DNA of 64,000 nucleotides from Candidatus Binataceae bacterium (GCA_035508495.1 DATJMX010000014.1:1-64000), one strand, 5' to 3'. Shown: positions 9,684 through 18,764, counted from the stretch's first letter. Numbers and translations: made by a program. The notes: a model not told the origin generated them from the letters alone.

Positions 9684-10696
9684 TTCGGTCTAAACGAGCC
9701 GCGCTCGCGATGTTATCGGCGGCTGTGCTGGCGCTCATGGGATGCGAGCAATCGGCGAACCTGCCGATGACGACGCTCGCGCCCAAGAGCGACATGGCCG
9801 AGTGGATTCATCACCTCTTTATCGAGGTGACGTTGTGGGACGCGATCATCCTCGCGATCGTGCTGGTCGCGTTCTTCCTTGCCGTGTTCGTGTTCTCGAC
9901 CCGCGCGGGAGAAGCCGCGCCGCCAAGCCAGGCCTCCTCTGACTTGAAACTGGAAGTCGCATGGACGCTCGGCCCGGCGCTTGTCCTTTTAATGATCTCG
10001 ATCCCGACGGTGCGAACGATTTTCCGCTCGCAACCGGCAAAGGCGCCCGAAGGATCGCTCGAGATCAAGGTCGTTGCGCATCAATGGTGGTGGGAGTTCG
10101 ACTATCCCGACGGCGTCAAGACCGCCAACGAACTGCATATCCCGACCGGACAGCCGATCCGACTGCATCTCGAGTCGGCCGATATCATTCACAGCTTCTG
10201 GGTGCCGCAGCTCGGCGGCAAACGCGACGTCGTGCCCGGCCAAATCAACGAGCTGACGTTTATCGCAACCGTGCCGGGCATGTATCCCGGCCAGTGCGCC
10301 GAGTTCTGCGGGCTCTCGCATGCGAACATGCGCTTCCGCACCTTTGTGGAGACGCCCACCGATTTCGCGATGTGGGAGAAGGCGCAGCTCGCCGGGGCAG
10401 TTCAGCCTCCTGACAACGATCAATTAGCGAGCGACGGCGCGAAGATTTTCGCGACGAGTCCGTGCACCGCCTGCCATACCGTCGAGGGCATCTCAAAGGG
10501 TTATCTCGGACCCAACCTGACGCACATCGGCAGCCGCACGACGATTGCCGCCGGAGTGCTCAAGAACGACCCCGACAATCTCAAGAAATGGATTACCGAT
10601 CCTCAGGAAATCAAGCCCGGCGCGAATATGCCGGGTCTCCTGCTGCCGGGGCAAAAGCTCGATGCCCTGGTCGCTTACCTTGAGAGCTTGAAGTAG
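9680..10696 (+). CDS. coxB: Cytochrome c oxidase subunit II with C-terminal cytochrome c domain
   Basis: CoxB accepts electrons at its CuA centre and delivers them to subunit I. A signal with a likely lipobox (LALMGC, Cys 22) and two transmembrane helices are followed by the cupredoxin domain. The CuA ligands are visible: His171 (HSFWVP), and Cys206, Cys210, His214 and Met217 in CAEFCGLSHANM. A fused cytochrome c domain occupies about residues 245-338, with CTACH at 262-266 and the distal Met in GANMPG. The fusion is the caa3-type arrangement and could substitute for the ACIII monohaem subunit ActE that is missing from this operon. Confidence 0.95.
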   Translation: MIRSKRAALAMLSAAVLALMGCEQSANLPMTTLAPKSDMAEWIHHLFIEVTLWDAIILAIVLVAFFLAVFVFSTRAGEAAPPSQASSDLKLEVAWTLGPALVLLMISIPTVRTIFRSQPAKAPEGSLEIKVVAHQWWWEFDYPDGVKTANELHIPTGQPIRLHLESADIIHSFWVPQLGGKRDVVPGQINELTFIATVPGMYPGQCAEFCGLSHANMRFRTFVETPTDFAMWEKAQLAGAVQPPDNDQLASDGAKIFATSPCTACHTVEGISKGYLGPNLTHIGSRTTIAAGVLKNDPDNLKKWITDPQEIKPGANMPGLLLPGQKLDALVAYLESLK

Positions 10697-10704
10697 GAGC
10701 TCGC

Positions 10705-13179
10705 ATGGCTGCCCAACCAAAACCGATTACGATTCCTCAGCCGAGCTACCTCGAAGGCGGTGGCATACTAAGCTGGCTGACCACGATCGATCATAAGCGC
10801 GTCGCGGTGCTGTACCTGGCGAGCGCACTTATCTTCCTGGTCTTCGGCGGTATCGAGGCGATGCTGATCCGCATCCAGCTCTGGTCGCCCGACAATCATT
10901 TCATCACCGCCGCGACTTACAACGAGATGTTCACGATGCACGGCACGACGATGGTCTTCCTCGTCGTGATGCCGCTGCTGCTCGGCGCCTTCGGCAACTT
11001 CATGATCCCGCTCCAGATCGGCGCGCGCGACGTCGCGTTCCCGCGGCTCAATGCGCTCAGCTTCTGGATGGCGCTGACGGCGGCGATCATTTTGCATCTC
11101 GGATGGATCCGCGGCGGCCTGCCGAACGCCGGATGGTTCGGCTACGCGAACCTGACCGAGCGCTACTACTCGCCCGATCTCGCTGTCGATTGGTGGGTCG
11201 TCGGCCTGCTGGTCTCGGGTACCTCGACAGTTCTGACGGGCATCAACTTCCTGACGACGATTGTCACGATGCGGGCGCCGGGCATGAGCTACATGCGCAT
11301 GCCGATGTTCATCTGGTCGTTGATGATCACGTCGATCCTAATCCTGCTGGCCTTTCCGCCGCTTACGGTCGGCCTGATCTTCCTGCTCCTCGATCGCTTC
11401 TTCGGCACGCACTTTTACGTCTCGACCGCGGGCGCGACGCCGATTCTGTGGCAGCACCTCTTCTGGCTCTTCGGTCATCCTGAAGTTTACATCATGGCGC
11501 TGCCCGCCTTCGGCATCATCTCGGAGATCATCCCGACCAACTCGCGCAAGCCGCTGTTCGGCTATCCGATGATGGCGTACTCGATCGTGCTGATCGCGTT
11601 CCTGTCATACGGCGTGTGGGGCCATCACATGTTCGCGACCGGCATGGGCCCGGTGGCGGACTCGGCCTTCGCGATCACCTCGATGCTCATCGCGATCCCG
11701 ACCGGTATCAAGGTGTTCAGCTGGATCGCGACGGTGTGGGGCGGCTCGCTGCGGATGACGACTGCGTTCTTCTTCGCACTGGGCATGGTGCTCGAATTCA
11801 CGATCGGCGGCCTCAGCGGAATCATGCACGCGAGCGCGCCCATCGATCTGCAGCAGACCGACTCGTACTTCGTCGTCGCGCATTTCCATTACGTGCTGTT
11901 CGGCGGCGTGATGTTCGCGATCCTCGGCGGCTTCTACTACTGGTGGCCGAAGATCACTGGCCGCACGATGAGCGATGGCCTCGGTAAGCTGCATTTCTGG
12001 CTCACCGTCATCGGCTTCAACATGACCTTCTTCCCGATGCATTTCCTTGGGATGTGGGGGATGCCGCGGCGCACCTATACCTACGGCGCTGACCTCGGCT
12101 GGGAAGGCCTCAACCGCCTCGAGACCGTGGGCGCGTTCATCCTCGGAATCGCGTTCCTGGTTTTCTATATCAATATAATTCGCAGCCTGATGAGCGGCGA
12201 AAAGGCGCCTGCCGATCCATGGGACGGCCGCACCCTCGAATGGTCGGTCGCTTCGCCGCCGCCCGCGTACAACTTCGCGACGCTGCCCGCGATTCGCGGA
12301 CGCGATGCGTGGTGGAGCCTGAAATACGGCCGTGCCGGTTCGCGCGGCGTCGCGGCATACGTCTCAGGCCAGGCGCCCCAACTGCCCGAGCCTGAAGGGC
12401 CGGTCGACCTGTCGCACGTGCATATGCCAGCGCCATCGATCTTCCCGCTCGTGATCAGCCTGGGGATCGGCCTGATGGGCCTCGGCCTGATCGTCGGCTA
12501 CTACCGCATCATTTTCATCGGCGCCGCGACCGCGATTCTGTCGATCATCGGAATGGCCTTCGAGTATCCGGGCTTTGGACGGGAGACGCACGATCCCGAG
12601 CATGCGCCGTCCTCCGGCGGAATCGATGTGCGCAAGGTCGGCATCTGGTCCTTCCTGGGCTCGGAGTGCGTGTTCTTCGCGAGCCTGATCTCGACTTTCA
12701 TCGTTTATAAGTCACGCAGCATTGGTCACCCGGGCCCCGAGATCCTCGAAATCCCGCTGACCTCGTTCAGTACGTTCATCCTGCTGATGAGCTCGCTGCT
12801 GATGGTGCTCGCGCTCGCGGCGACGCAGCGCGGCGATCGCCGATGGGAAAAAATCTGGCTTGGCGGCACGGTCTTCTTCGGCCTGATCTTCCTGGGCGGC
12901 CAGGTCTACGAGTTCACGCACTTCTATAATGAGGGCATGGGCTACACGACCAACCTGTTCTCGCAGTCGTTCTTCACTCTGGTCGGATTCCACGGCGCGC
13001 ACGTCGCGATCGGCGTGCTGTGGCTCAGCGTGCTGCTGGTCGCGGCGTTCATGGGCAAGCTCGGCAAGTCGCGCGCGCTGTCGCTCGAACTGGCCGGCCT
13101 CTATTGGCATTTCGTCGACGTGGTCTGGATTGTAATCTTTACCTTGGTGTACTTGATGCAGACGGTGAGTGGAGCATGA
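10705..13179 (+). CDS. coxA: Cytochrome c oxidase subunit I-III fusion
   Basis: This is the catalytic subunit of an A1-type haem-copper oxidase that reduces O2 to water and pumps protons. Of its 824 residues, about 1-540 are subunit I. It has His79 (TMHG) and His395 for low-spin haem, His393 for high-spin haem, and CuB ligands His258, His307 and His308. The cross-linking Tyr262 is in GHPEVY, with Glu260 marking type A1. Lys336 (IPTGIKVFSW) marks the K channel and Asp109 the D channel. A Pro/Gly-rich linker leads to a subunit III region from about residue 560, including WSFLGSECVFFASL and GLYWHFVDVVWI. Fused I-III polypeptides are known in caa3 oxidases. It sits 8 nt after coxB. Confidence 0.95.
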   Translation: MAAQPKPITIPQPSYLEGGGILSWLTTIDHKRVAVLYLASALIFLVFGGIEAMLIRIQLWSPDNHFITAATYNEMFTMHGTTMVFLVVMPLLLGAFGNFMIPLQIGARDVAFPRLNALSFWMALTAAIILHLGWIRGGLPNAGWFGYANLTERYYSPDLAVDWWVVGLLVSGTSTVLTGINFLTTIVTMRAPGMSYMRMPMFIWSLMITSILILLAFPPLTVGLIFLLLDRFFGTHFYVSTAGATPILWQHLFWLFGHPEVYIMALPAFGIISEIIPTNSRKPLFGYPMMAYSIVLIAFLSYGVWGHHMFATGMGPVADSAFAITSMLIAIPTGIKVFSWIATVWGGSLRMTTAFFFALGMVLEFTIGGLSGIMHASAPIDLQQTDSYFVVAHFHYVLFGGVMFAILGGFYYWWPKITGRTMSDGLGKLHFWLTVIGFNMTFFPMHFLGMWGMPRRTYTYGADLGWEGLNRLETVGAFILGIAFLVFYINIIRSLMSGEKAPADPWDGRTLEWSVASPPPAYNFATLPAIRGRDAWWSLKYGRAGSRGVAAYVSGQAPQLPEPEGPVDLSHVHMPAPSIFPLVISLGIGLMGLGLIVGYYRIIFIGAATAILSIIGMAFEYPGFGRETHDPEHAPSSGGIDVRKVGIWSFLGSECVFFASLISTFIVYKSRSIGHPGPEILEIPLTSFSTFILLMSSLLMVLALAATQRGDRRWEKIWLGGTVFFGLIFLGGQVYEFTHFYNEGMGYTTNLFSQSFFTLVGFHGAHVAIGVLWLSVLLVAAFMGKLGKSRALSLELAGLYWHFVDVVWIVIFTLVYLMQTVSGA

Positions 13180-13523
13180 GCGCAACCGCTGAAGTGATGA
13201 CTGAGCATCCGGCCGGGGAACTTCATCATCCCGGCGCGGCGACCTATCTGATCGTCGCCGCGTTCCTGGTCGCGCTGACCGTGATGGAAGTCACTGTCTT
13301 CTACGTACACGCATTGCGGCCCGTGCTGGTGCCTCTCCTGCTGGTACTGTCAGGCGCGAAGTTCGTGCTGGTCGCGATGTTCTACATGCATCTGAAGTAC
13401 GACGGATGGCTGCTCAGCGGCATCTTCATTTTTCCGTTGATAATGGCGACGCTGTTGCTGCTCGCGCTGGTTTTGCTCTTCGCGTATCTGTCGCATCATC
13501 TTCTGATTACGACGCCGCTCTAG
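13176..13523 (+). CDS. Cytochrome c oxidase subunit IV (prokaryotic caa3 type)
   Basis: A 115-residue protein with three hydrophobic helices, the layout of the small fourth subunit of bacterial caa3 oxidases. The motif AKFVLVAMFYMHLKYD is characteristic of that family. The ATG at 13176 overlaps the coxA stop (ATGA), so the upstream part of the longer open frame is a coxA shadow. Its role is assembly or stability of the oxidase; no redox ligand is expected. Confidence 0.9.
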   Translation: MSATAEVMTEHPAGELHHPGAATYLIVAAFLVALTVMEVTVFYVHALRPVLVPLLLVLSGAKFVLVAMFYMHLKYDGWLLSGIFIFPLIMATLLLLALVLLFAYLSHHLLITTPL

Positions 13524-13547
13524 GAGCGCCGCCGGGAGTTCCGGCAA

Positions 13548-14369
13548 ATGGACGAGTATTTCGAACATCCCAGTATCCCGCTCGGCGTCGCGGCGCTGAT
13601 CGGGCTTTACCTGCTGGCGAGCCGTCTATGCGGCCGCAAGCCGACGCGCCGTCAGGCGATGTGGTTTGCACTTGCGATGGGCGCGATCCTGTTCACGCAC
13701 ACCACGCTCGACGAGCTGGCCGACCAGCGCATCTTTGCGATGCACATGCTGCAGCATCTGCTGCAGACCTTCGTGATTCCGCCGCTTCTGCTGCTCGGCA
13801 CGCCGGGCTGGATGATTGCGCCGATCCTGACGAATCGATTCGTCAACCCGATCGCGAAGCTGTTCACTAATCCAGTCGTCGCGTTCGTGACGTTCGCGGC
13901 GGTGTTCGTCACGGCGCACTTCCCGCCGATCTTCGAGCGGATGTGCCGCGATGAGAATTTCCACATCTTCCTGCATCTCACCTTCATGACCGCCGGCGTC
14001 ATCATGTGGTGGCCGATCCTGAGTCCAATTCCAGAGCTGCCGCGCCTCTCGTACCCGGCGCAGATTCTCTACTTGTTCCTGCTGATGATCCCGATGACGG
14101 CGGTCGCCGCGCCGATCACACTCGCGACGAACGTGATCTACCCGTGGTACGCCGAGGGTGCGCACGGCTGGGGCATCAAGCCGATCGACGACCAGGTGCT
14201 CGGCGGTCTCATGATGTGGGTCGGGCAGGGCACCTACCTGATGTTCGTCTTTACGCTGATTTTCTTCAGATGGTCACGCCGCGAAGACGACGATATCCCA
14301 GTGGTGCCTCCCACAGGCCGCCCCGAGCTGAGAGTTGTGCGCCCCGATCATCATCGCGCTAGTGCCTAA
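13548..14369 (+). CDS. ctaG: Cytochrome c oxidase assembly protein CtaG (caa3_CtaG family)
   Basis: CtaG of this family is a multi-pass membrane protein needed for assembly of caa3-type oxidases, probably in copper delivery. The 273-residue protein has about seven hydrophobic helices, a short conserved THTTLDELADQRIFAMHMLQHLL region with His and Met residues, FHIFLHLTFMTAGVIMWWP and the terminal MWVGQGTYLMFVF. It is the last gene of the respiratory operon. No SCO1, ctaA or ctaB gene is present nearby, so haem a synthesis must be encoded elsewhere. Confidence 0.88.
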   Translation: MDEYFEHPSIPLGVAALIGLYLLASRLCGRKPTRRQAMWFALAMGAILFTHTTLDELADQRIFAMHMLQHLLQTFVIPPLLLLGTPGWMIAPILTNRFVNPIAKLFTNPVVAFVTFAAVFVTAHFPPIFERMCRDENFHIFLHLTFMTAGVIMWWPILSPIPELPRLSYPAQILYLFLLMIPMTAVAAPITLATNVIYPWYAEGAHGWGIKPIDDQVLGGLMMWVGQGTYLMFVFTLIFFRWSRREDDDIPVVPPTGRPELRVVRPDHHRASA

Positions 14370-14376
14370 TTCTGAT

Positions 14377-14402
14377 CCCCTCTCCTAGGATAAGGAGAGG
14401 GG
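14377..14402. terminator. REP-like palindrome, copy 2, at the convergent end of the respiratory operon
   Basis: Stem CCCCTCTCC / GGAGAGGGG with the same TAGGATAA loop as the copy at 129-152. It lies 8 nt after ctaG and before the end of the convergent luciferase-like gene, so it is well placed to end transcription from both sides. It is not followed by a strong T-run. A degenerate half copy (GGAGAGGG) follows at 14411-14418. Confidence 0.6.
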
Positions 14403-14447
14403 ACCAGCAGGAGAGGGTGCAAAGCGGAATAGCTAGTTGCTATTTCT

Positions 14448-15401
14448 TCAGCGCGATCTGAACTGCGGTGCTACGTCCTCGGCGAAGGCCTGGATATCGT
14501 TTTCGTCGCTGAGCGGCGGGCTGTGCATGAATATGAAGTGAGTAACGCCGGCTTTGATGAAGCCCTCGAGCTTGTCGATGCATTCCTGCTTGCTGCCGAT
14601 AATGATTCGGTCGCGGGCCTTTTCGGGCGTCGTCTGCGCCATCATCGCGATTAGCGATGTGAGCGTCTCCTCGCGCTGCTTGGGCGCCTTGTAGCATAGC
14701 GCCAGCATCAGGGTTTTCTCGATTTCGTCAGTATTGCGGCCGACGGTATCGCCGTGGCGCTCGATAGTGCCGATGAGCCTCTTCATTTCGCCCGCGTCGG
14801 CATTGGTCATGTTCCACATGTCGGCGTGTTTCGCGACGAGCTTCAGCAATACCTTCTCGCCGTGTCCACCGATCATCATGGGCAGATGCTTCTGCACCGG
14901 CTTGGGATTGCATACCGCGTCAACGACGTTGAAATGCTTTCCCTTGAGCGTGGTCTTGTCGTTGGTGAACATGCTCCTGATGATCTGGCACGATTCGTCG
15001 AGCCCCTCGAGGCGGCCACCAACCGTCTTGAAATCGAACCCCAGGCTCCGATGCTCGAGCTCGAACCATCCTGCGCCGATGCCCAGGTTGAAGCGGCCAC
15101 CGCTTGCATGATCGAGCGTCGCCGACATCTTCGCGACCAGGCACGGATTGCGATAGGTATTGCCATTAACGAGCGCGCCAATTCGGGCGCGCTTGGTGTT
15201 CTGGCTGAGCGCACTGAGCAAGGTCCATCCCTCGAAACACGGCCCAGCCGGGTCGGGCGAAAAAATCGGATAGAAATGATCGAATACCCATAGCGAGTCG
15301 TAGCCCCAGTCGTCCGCCCTGGCCCAGAAATCGCGCAGTGCTTCCCAACTGGTATTCTGCTGTGCAGTCTGAACGCCGAAACGAATCGGATGATCAGCCA
15401 T
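14448..15401 (-). CDS. LLM-class (luciferase-like) flavin/F420-dependent oxidoreductase
   Basis: A 317-residue TIM-barrel protein of the bacterial luciferase superfamily. Supporting segments are RFGVQTAQQ at strand 1, SLWVFDHF, the GALVNGNTYRNPCLVAKMSATLDHASGGR block cut here as GNTYRNP and ATLDHASGGR, NLGIGAGWFE, and PMMIGGHGEK. Such enzymes use FMNH2 or the deazaflavin F420; the sequence alone does not decide which, and no substrate can be named. It is the second gene after a SnoaL-like protein on the minus strand (28 nt gap). Two flavin reductases lie 1.5-3 kb away, but on the other strand. Confidence 0.8.
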   Translation of the reverse strand: MADHPIRFGVQTAQQNTSWEALRDFWARADDWGYDSLWVFDHFYPIFSPDPAGPCFEGWTLLSALSQNTKRARIGALVNGNTYRNPCLVAKMSATLDHASGGRFNLGIGAGWFELEHRSLGFDFKTVGGRLEGLDESCQIIRSMFTNDKTTLKGKHFNVVDAVCNPKPVQKHLPMMIGGHGEKVLLKLVAKHADMWNMTNADAGEMKRLIGTIERHGDTVGRNTDEIEKTLMLALCYKAPKQREETLTSLIAMMAQTTPEKARDRIIIGSKQECIDKLEGFIKAGVTHFIFMHSPPLSDENDIQAFAEDVAPQFRSR

Positions 15402-15429
15402 TTGCCCTCCGGGAGTGACTATCGATCGA

Positions 15430-15828
15430 TTATTGGCCGAAAACTTTGGTAACGAGCTCAGTATCGAGGTATTCGGTCATTTCCTGGATTTTGCCGCCCC
15501 CGATTCGAAACACCTGGCAATAGGTATTGTTGTAGGAAGCGCCGCTGCGCGTTTTCGACTGCCCGCGCGATTGCATCACGACGAAGTCGCCTTCCGCGAT
15601 GATGTTCTCGGGCGTGATCGTGAGTCCGCCGTCGAGCTGCGAGCCGAGCGGCATCATCACTTTGTCAACGAATTCCTGCCGGCTCTTGAACACGCCCGAA
15701 AGCCGGGTGGTTCCGATCAAGGTGAATTGCAGATCCTCGGCCAGCCGGCTCAGCGCGCCATCGAGGTTGCCCTTGGCGATATCGGCGAAGAATCCGCGTA
15801 CCAGTTCCTTGTTTTCCGCAGTGCCCAT
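15430..15828 (-). CDS. SnoaL-like / NTF2-fold protein
   Basis: A 132-residue single-domain protein with the opening ENKELVRGFFADIAKGNLD and the pattern of alternating strands (DFVVMQSRGQSKTRSG, YCQVFRIGGGKIQEM) typical of SnoaL-like polyketide cyclase or ketosteroid isomerase-fold proteins. The ending WxxDTEL-like segment is YLDTELVTKVFG. The function may be small-molecule isomerisation or binding; no catalytic Asp-Tyr set can be assigned with certainty. It is probably co-transcribed with the luciferase-like gene downstream. Confidence 0.75.
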   Translation of the reverse strand: MGTAENKELVRGFFADIAKGNLDGALSRLAEDLQFTLIGTTRLSGVFKSRQEFVDKVMMPLGSQLDGGLTITPENIIAEGDFVVMQSRGQSKTRSGASYNNTYCQVFRIGGGKIQEMTEYLDTELVTKVFGQ

Positions 15829-15924
15829 CGGAGTGCCCTCCGCGCCGCGATACGGCCGCGAGCGTATTACCTAGATGGCGCAATGCGGGGCGCGAGTAAA
15901 CCTGATTTTAGGGAGCAGCAGACA

Positions 15925-16773
15925 TTACGGCTTGATGATCACGATCGTGCCGACCGGCAACAGCCGATGAAGCTGGTCGATTACATCGTTGTCGACCGAG
16001 ATGCATCCCGTGGTCCAGTTGACGTTGCCATGATTGAGCACCGGATCATCCGTGCCATGGATGCCGATGCGGCCGCCGACGCCGACCACGTGCCCGTTAT
16101 GTATAGGGATGACGTCGCTATCGACGAGCTCGTAGTAGCGCAGCCGGTCCACGAGGTTCGGATAGTTGAGCGTCAGGAACCATCGCCAGCGCCGGCTGCG
16201 ATGCGTCTCGATGATCGTGTAAACGCCCTCGGGAGTGCGGCGATCGCCCTCGTATTCCTTTTCGCCATCGTCGAGGTTGCGCCCGAACACGGCGTGATAG
16301 GTCTGATAGCGTCGGCCCTTGTAGTAAACCACGAGAATGTGGCGGCTCTTGTAAACCATTACCGACCAACTGAGCGGGTCGGCAAACGACAGATCGCGCG
16401 TGCGCTTGAAAAGCAAGAGACCGGGCGTCGGCTCGCGATCATTCGCCCTGGATGCGGCCTCGGCGCCGGCACCGTCGAGCGCCGCCGATGCGCTCGAAGC
16501 TCCAGACTGCGAGGCGCTAGAGTTGGCTTCAGGAGCGGGCGTGGGCAGAGCAACAGGAGTATCGGGCGGCGGAACGTAAGCCTCGTGCGGGAGTATCTGA
16601 GAGGGCGCCTGCGGAACGATATTCTGCTTCTCCGCTTCGCCGCCAGTGATCGGCGGAGTGCCATCGACCGCCGAAGGATCGGCAACGGCCAGGCTCGCGC
16701 ATCCTAGCAAGAGCATAAAGATAGCGGCGAGGGCGACTGAAAAAAATGACGTTGACTTCTCCACCACCAGCAA
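15925..16773 (-). CDS. L,D-transpeptidase (YkuD family), exported
   Basis: L,D-transpeptidases form 3-3 peptidoglycan cross-links or attach proteins to the wall in the periplasm. The 282-residue protein has a signal peptide with a possible lipobox (LLLGC), an Ala/Pro/Ser-rich linker to about residue 120, and a YkuD domain. The active-site block is GIHGTDDP followed by WTTGCISVDN, giving the conserved His and the catalytic Cys in the S/T-x-G-C-I-S pattern. A 109-nt region separates it from a divergent flavin reductase gene. Together with dacA and the bifunctional PBP it belongs to the wall-building genes of the window. Confidence 0.9.
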   Translation of the reverse strand: MLVVEKSTSFFSVALAAIFMLLLGCASLAVADPSAVDGTPPITGGEAEKQNIVPQAPSQILPHEAYVPPPDTPVALPTPAPEANSSASQSGASSASAALDGAGAEAASRANDREPTPGLLLFKRTRDLSFADPLSWSVMVYKSRHILVVYYKGRRYQTYHAVFGRNLDDGEKEYEGDRRTPEGVYTIIETHRSRRWRWFLTLNYPNLVDRLRYYELVDSDVIPIHNGHVVGVGGRIGIHGTDDPVLNHGNVNWTTGCISVDNDVIDQLHRLLPVGTIVIIKP

Positions 16774-16882
16774 CCTTCCCTCAGTTGGTTATATTCTGAA
16801 AATGCTGACGACGAAGATCAATCGTCACCGCTCCCGTTTCACCTTTCGAATCATCTAAAATGTTCTGGAGAGCGTAGATGCT

Positions 16883-17410
16883 ATGGAGCCTTATTTAGCC
16901 CGCGCGTTCGCATCGTTGACGACCGGAATCTACGTACTGACCGTGAACGAGGAGGGTCGTACCCACGGGATGTCGTCGTCATGGGTCACGCAGGTATCCG
17001 GCGAGCCGGCGCTTTTCTCGGCGGCCGTAGATAATCGCCATTTCAGCCACGGGATTATCACCCGCACCCAAATGCTCGGTCTAAATGTCGTCGGAAAGCG
17101 CGGCCGGGAACTCGAGGATTACTTCTATTCGGCGCGCGCCCGCCGCCCCGACAACCTCGACGAGTCCGAATACGAGCTTTCGCCGGTGCTCGGCGTGCCG
17201 TGGCTCAAGCTCGCGATGGTCTCGATCGAAGCACGCGTTGTGAAGAGTGTCGTGGCAGGAGATCACACTATCTTCATCGCTTCGCCAGAGGGGGCCAGAA
17301 TCTGCCAGAGCGACGATCCGCTTACCTCGCTCGACCTCGAGTATGTCTACGTCGGCGGCAAGGATCTAATCCCGCGCCATCATGAGGAGGATAAGGAAAA
17401 AGACAAGTAA
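16883..17410 (+). CDS. Flavin reductase-like FMN-binding protein (1)
   Basis: A 175-residue protein of the split-barrel flavin reductase-like family (PF01613 type). Typical features are the start region ASLTTGIYVLTVNEEGRTHGMSSSW split as TTGIYVLTV and HGMSSSWVTQVS, the core AALF-like SAAVDNRHFSHG, GLNVVGK, and a second half with GDHTIFIA. A GGAG lies upstream of the start. Such proteins reduce FMN/FAD with NAD(P)H for partner monooxygenases or simply bind flavin. The highly charged tail (EEDKEKDK) is unusual. It is followed by a second gene of the same family after 73 nt. Confidence 0.8.
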   Translation: MEPYLARAFASLTTGIYVLTVNEEGRTHGMSSSWVTQVSGEPALFSAAVDNRHFSHGIITRTQMLGLNVVGKRGRELEDYFYSARARRPDNLDESEYELSPVLGVPWLKLAMVSIEARVVKSVVAGDHTIFIASPEGARICQSDDPLTSLDLEYVYVGGKDLIPRHHEEDKEKDK

Positions 17411-17483
17411 GATCGCGGCGGGACCTTTTGACCGGTTCGGAAAGCGTCTGATAGCATCGCGCGATTCGACTCGGAGTTGTGAG

Positions 17484-17960
17484 ATGGCTATCGAAAAGAA
17501 TGAACTGCGCCGCGTGATGGGACACTTCGCAACCGGCGTTACCGTGATCACCACGCTGCGCGCCTCGGGCGAGCTGCACGGCCTGACTGCCAATGCTTTC
17601 ACATCCGTGTCGCTCATTCCGCCGTTGGTCCTTATCTGCGTCGACAAGAAGGCCGAGAGCTATCCGTGCTTCGAGGAGAGCAAGGTCTTCACCGTGAATA
17701 TCCTGGCCTCGGACCAGGAGGCGATCTCACGGCGTTTCGCGGTCAGTGGCGGGGAAAAGTTCCAGGGCGTCGCGTATCGTGCCGGCGCCAACAGCGCGCC
17801 GATTCTCGAAGGCGCGCTCGCTTACATCGAATGTCGCGTCACCAATACGATCGACGGCGGCGACCATACGGTTTACCTGGGTGAGGTCGAGCAGGCTGAG
17901 ACGCGCGAGGTGAAGCCTCTGCTCTTCTTCCGCGGCGGCTATCGCGAGATCGGCGACTGA
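17484..17960 (+). CDS. Flavin reductase-like FMN-binding protein (2)
   Basis: A 158-residue protein of the flavin reductase family, closer than its neighbour to the HpaC/RutF-like consensus: RRVMGHFATGVTVITT, HGLTANAFTSVSLIPPL, FTVNILASDQ and GDHTVYLGEV. The start at 17484 is chosen because GGAG precedes it by about 9 nt and the conserved domain begins within ten residues; the longer upstream frame overlaps the preceding gene. It likely supplies reduced flavin to a monooxygenase. The two neighbouring reductases share only family-level similarity, so they are not a recent duplication. Confidence 0.85.
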   Translation: MAIEKNELRRVMGHFATGVTVITTLRASGELHGLTANAFTSVSLIPPLVLICVDKKAESYPCFEESKVFTVNILASDQEAISRRFAVSGGEKFQGVAYRAGANSAPILEGALAYIECRVTNTIDGGDHTVYLGEVEQAETREVKPLLFFRGGYREIGD

Positions 17961-18035
17961 GGGCCCTAAAAAGCAGCTTTATCCGCCCCGCGAAATCAGC
18001 TTAAATCTGCGTCGACAAATTCGGATTAACCTCCA

Positions 18036-18764
18036 TTGAGCACGTCTGCCCGCCTGCCCGGACTAAGCGTCTTCCTGCCCTCGCATAATGAAGAAGGCAA
18101 CGTCGAGCGCGTCGTGCGCGGATTCATAAAAGAACTGCCGCGCTTTGCCGACGATTACGAAGTAATCGTCGTCAACGACGGCAGCCGCGATCGCACCCGC
18201 GAGATCGCCGAGCGGCTCGCGGCCGAGGATCCGCACGTGAAGGTCGTGAATCACGAGGTGAATCGCGGCTACGGTGGCGCCGTGATTTCCGGTATTCGCG
18301 CGGCGCGGATGCCGTGGGTGCTGCTGGCTGACGGCGACGGTCAGTTCGATCCTGCGGATATCGGCAAGCTGGCTTCGTTGGCGGATAACAACGATGTCGT
18401 GGCGGGCCGGCGGGCGCATCGCGCCGATCCGCTGATGCGGCGCGTCAACGGCAAAGCATGGACGACGCTGGTGCGTCTGCTGCTCGGAATCACGATCAGC
18501 GACATAGATTGTGGCTTTAAGCTGTTCAAGCGCGATTTCCTGGAGCAAATCGATCTACGCGCCCACGGTGCGATGATCTCGACCGAGCTGATGGCGCGGC
18601 TTACCGGGCGGGGCGTGCGGATCGCCGAGACCGATGTGAGCCATCTGCCGCGCCTTGCCGGTGAGCAATCGGGCGCGAATCTGAAAGTAGTGATGCGCGC
18701 CTTCAAGGAGTTGTTCCAGCTCTATCGCGAGCTCAAGGCCGAGGGCGCTTTGGCGCATCGTTAG
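18036..18764 (+). CDS. Family 2 glycosyltransferase, polyprenyl-phosphate sugar transferase-like
   Basis: A 242-residue soluble GT2 enzyme with the nucleotide-sugar motifs VFLPSHNEEGNV, VVNDGSRDRT and the metal-binding LLADGDGQFDP, then DIDCGFKLFKRD. This arrangement is that of dolichyl- or undecaprenyl-phosphate mannose/glucose synthases without C-terminal transmembrane helices. The start is TTG at 18036. The acceptor and sugar cannot be named. It stands alone between the flavin reductases and a secreted-peptide gene. Confidence 0.83.
   Translation: MSTSARLPGLSVFLPSHNEEGNVERVVRGFIKELPRFADDYEVIVVNDGSRDRTREIAERLAAEDPHVKVVNHEVNRGYGGAVISGIRAARMPWVLLADGDGQFDPADIGKLASLADNNDVVAGRRAHRADPLMRRVNGKAWTTLVRLLLGITISDIDCGFKLFKRDFLEQIDLRAHGAMISTELMARLTGRGVRIAETDVSHLPRLAGEQSGANLKVVMRAFKELFQLYRELKAEGALAHR

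Noticed and set aside
15415..16707. A 430-codon forward frame opposite the SnoaL-like and L,D-transpeptidase genes
   Set aside because: The minus-strand proteins have catalytic motifs and signal peptides; this frame has none.
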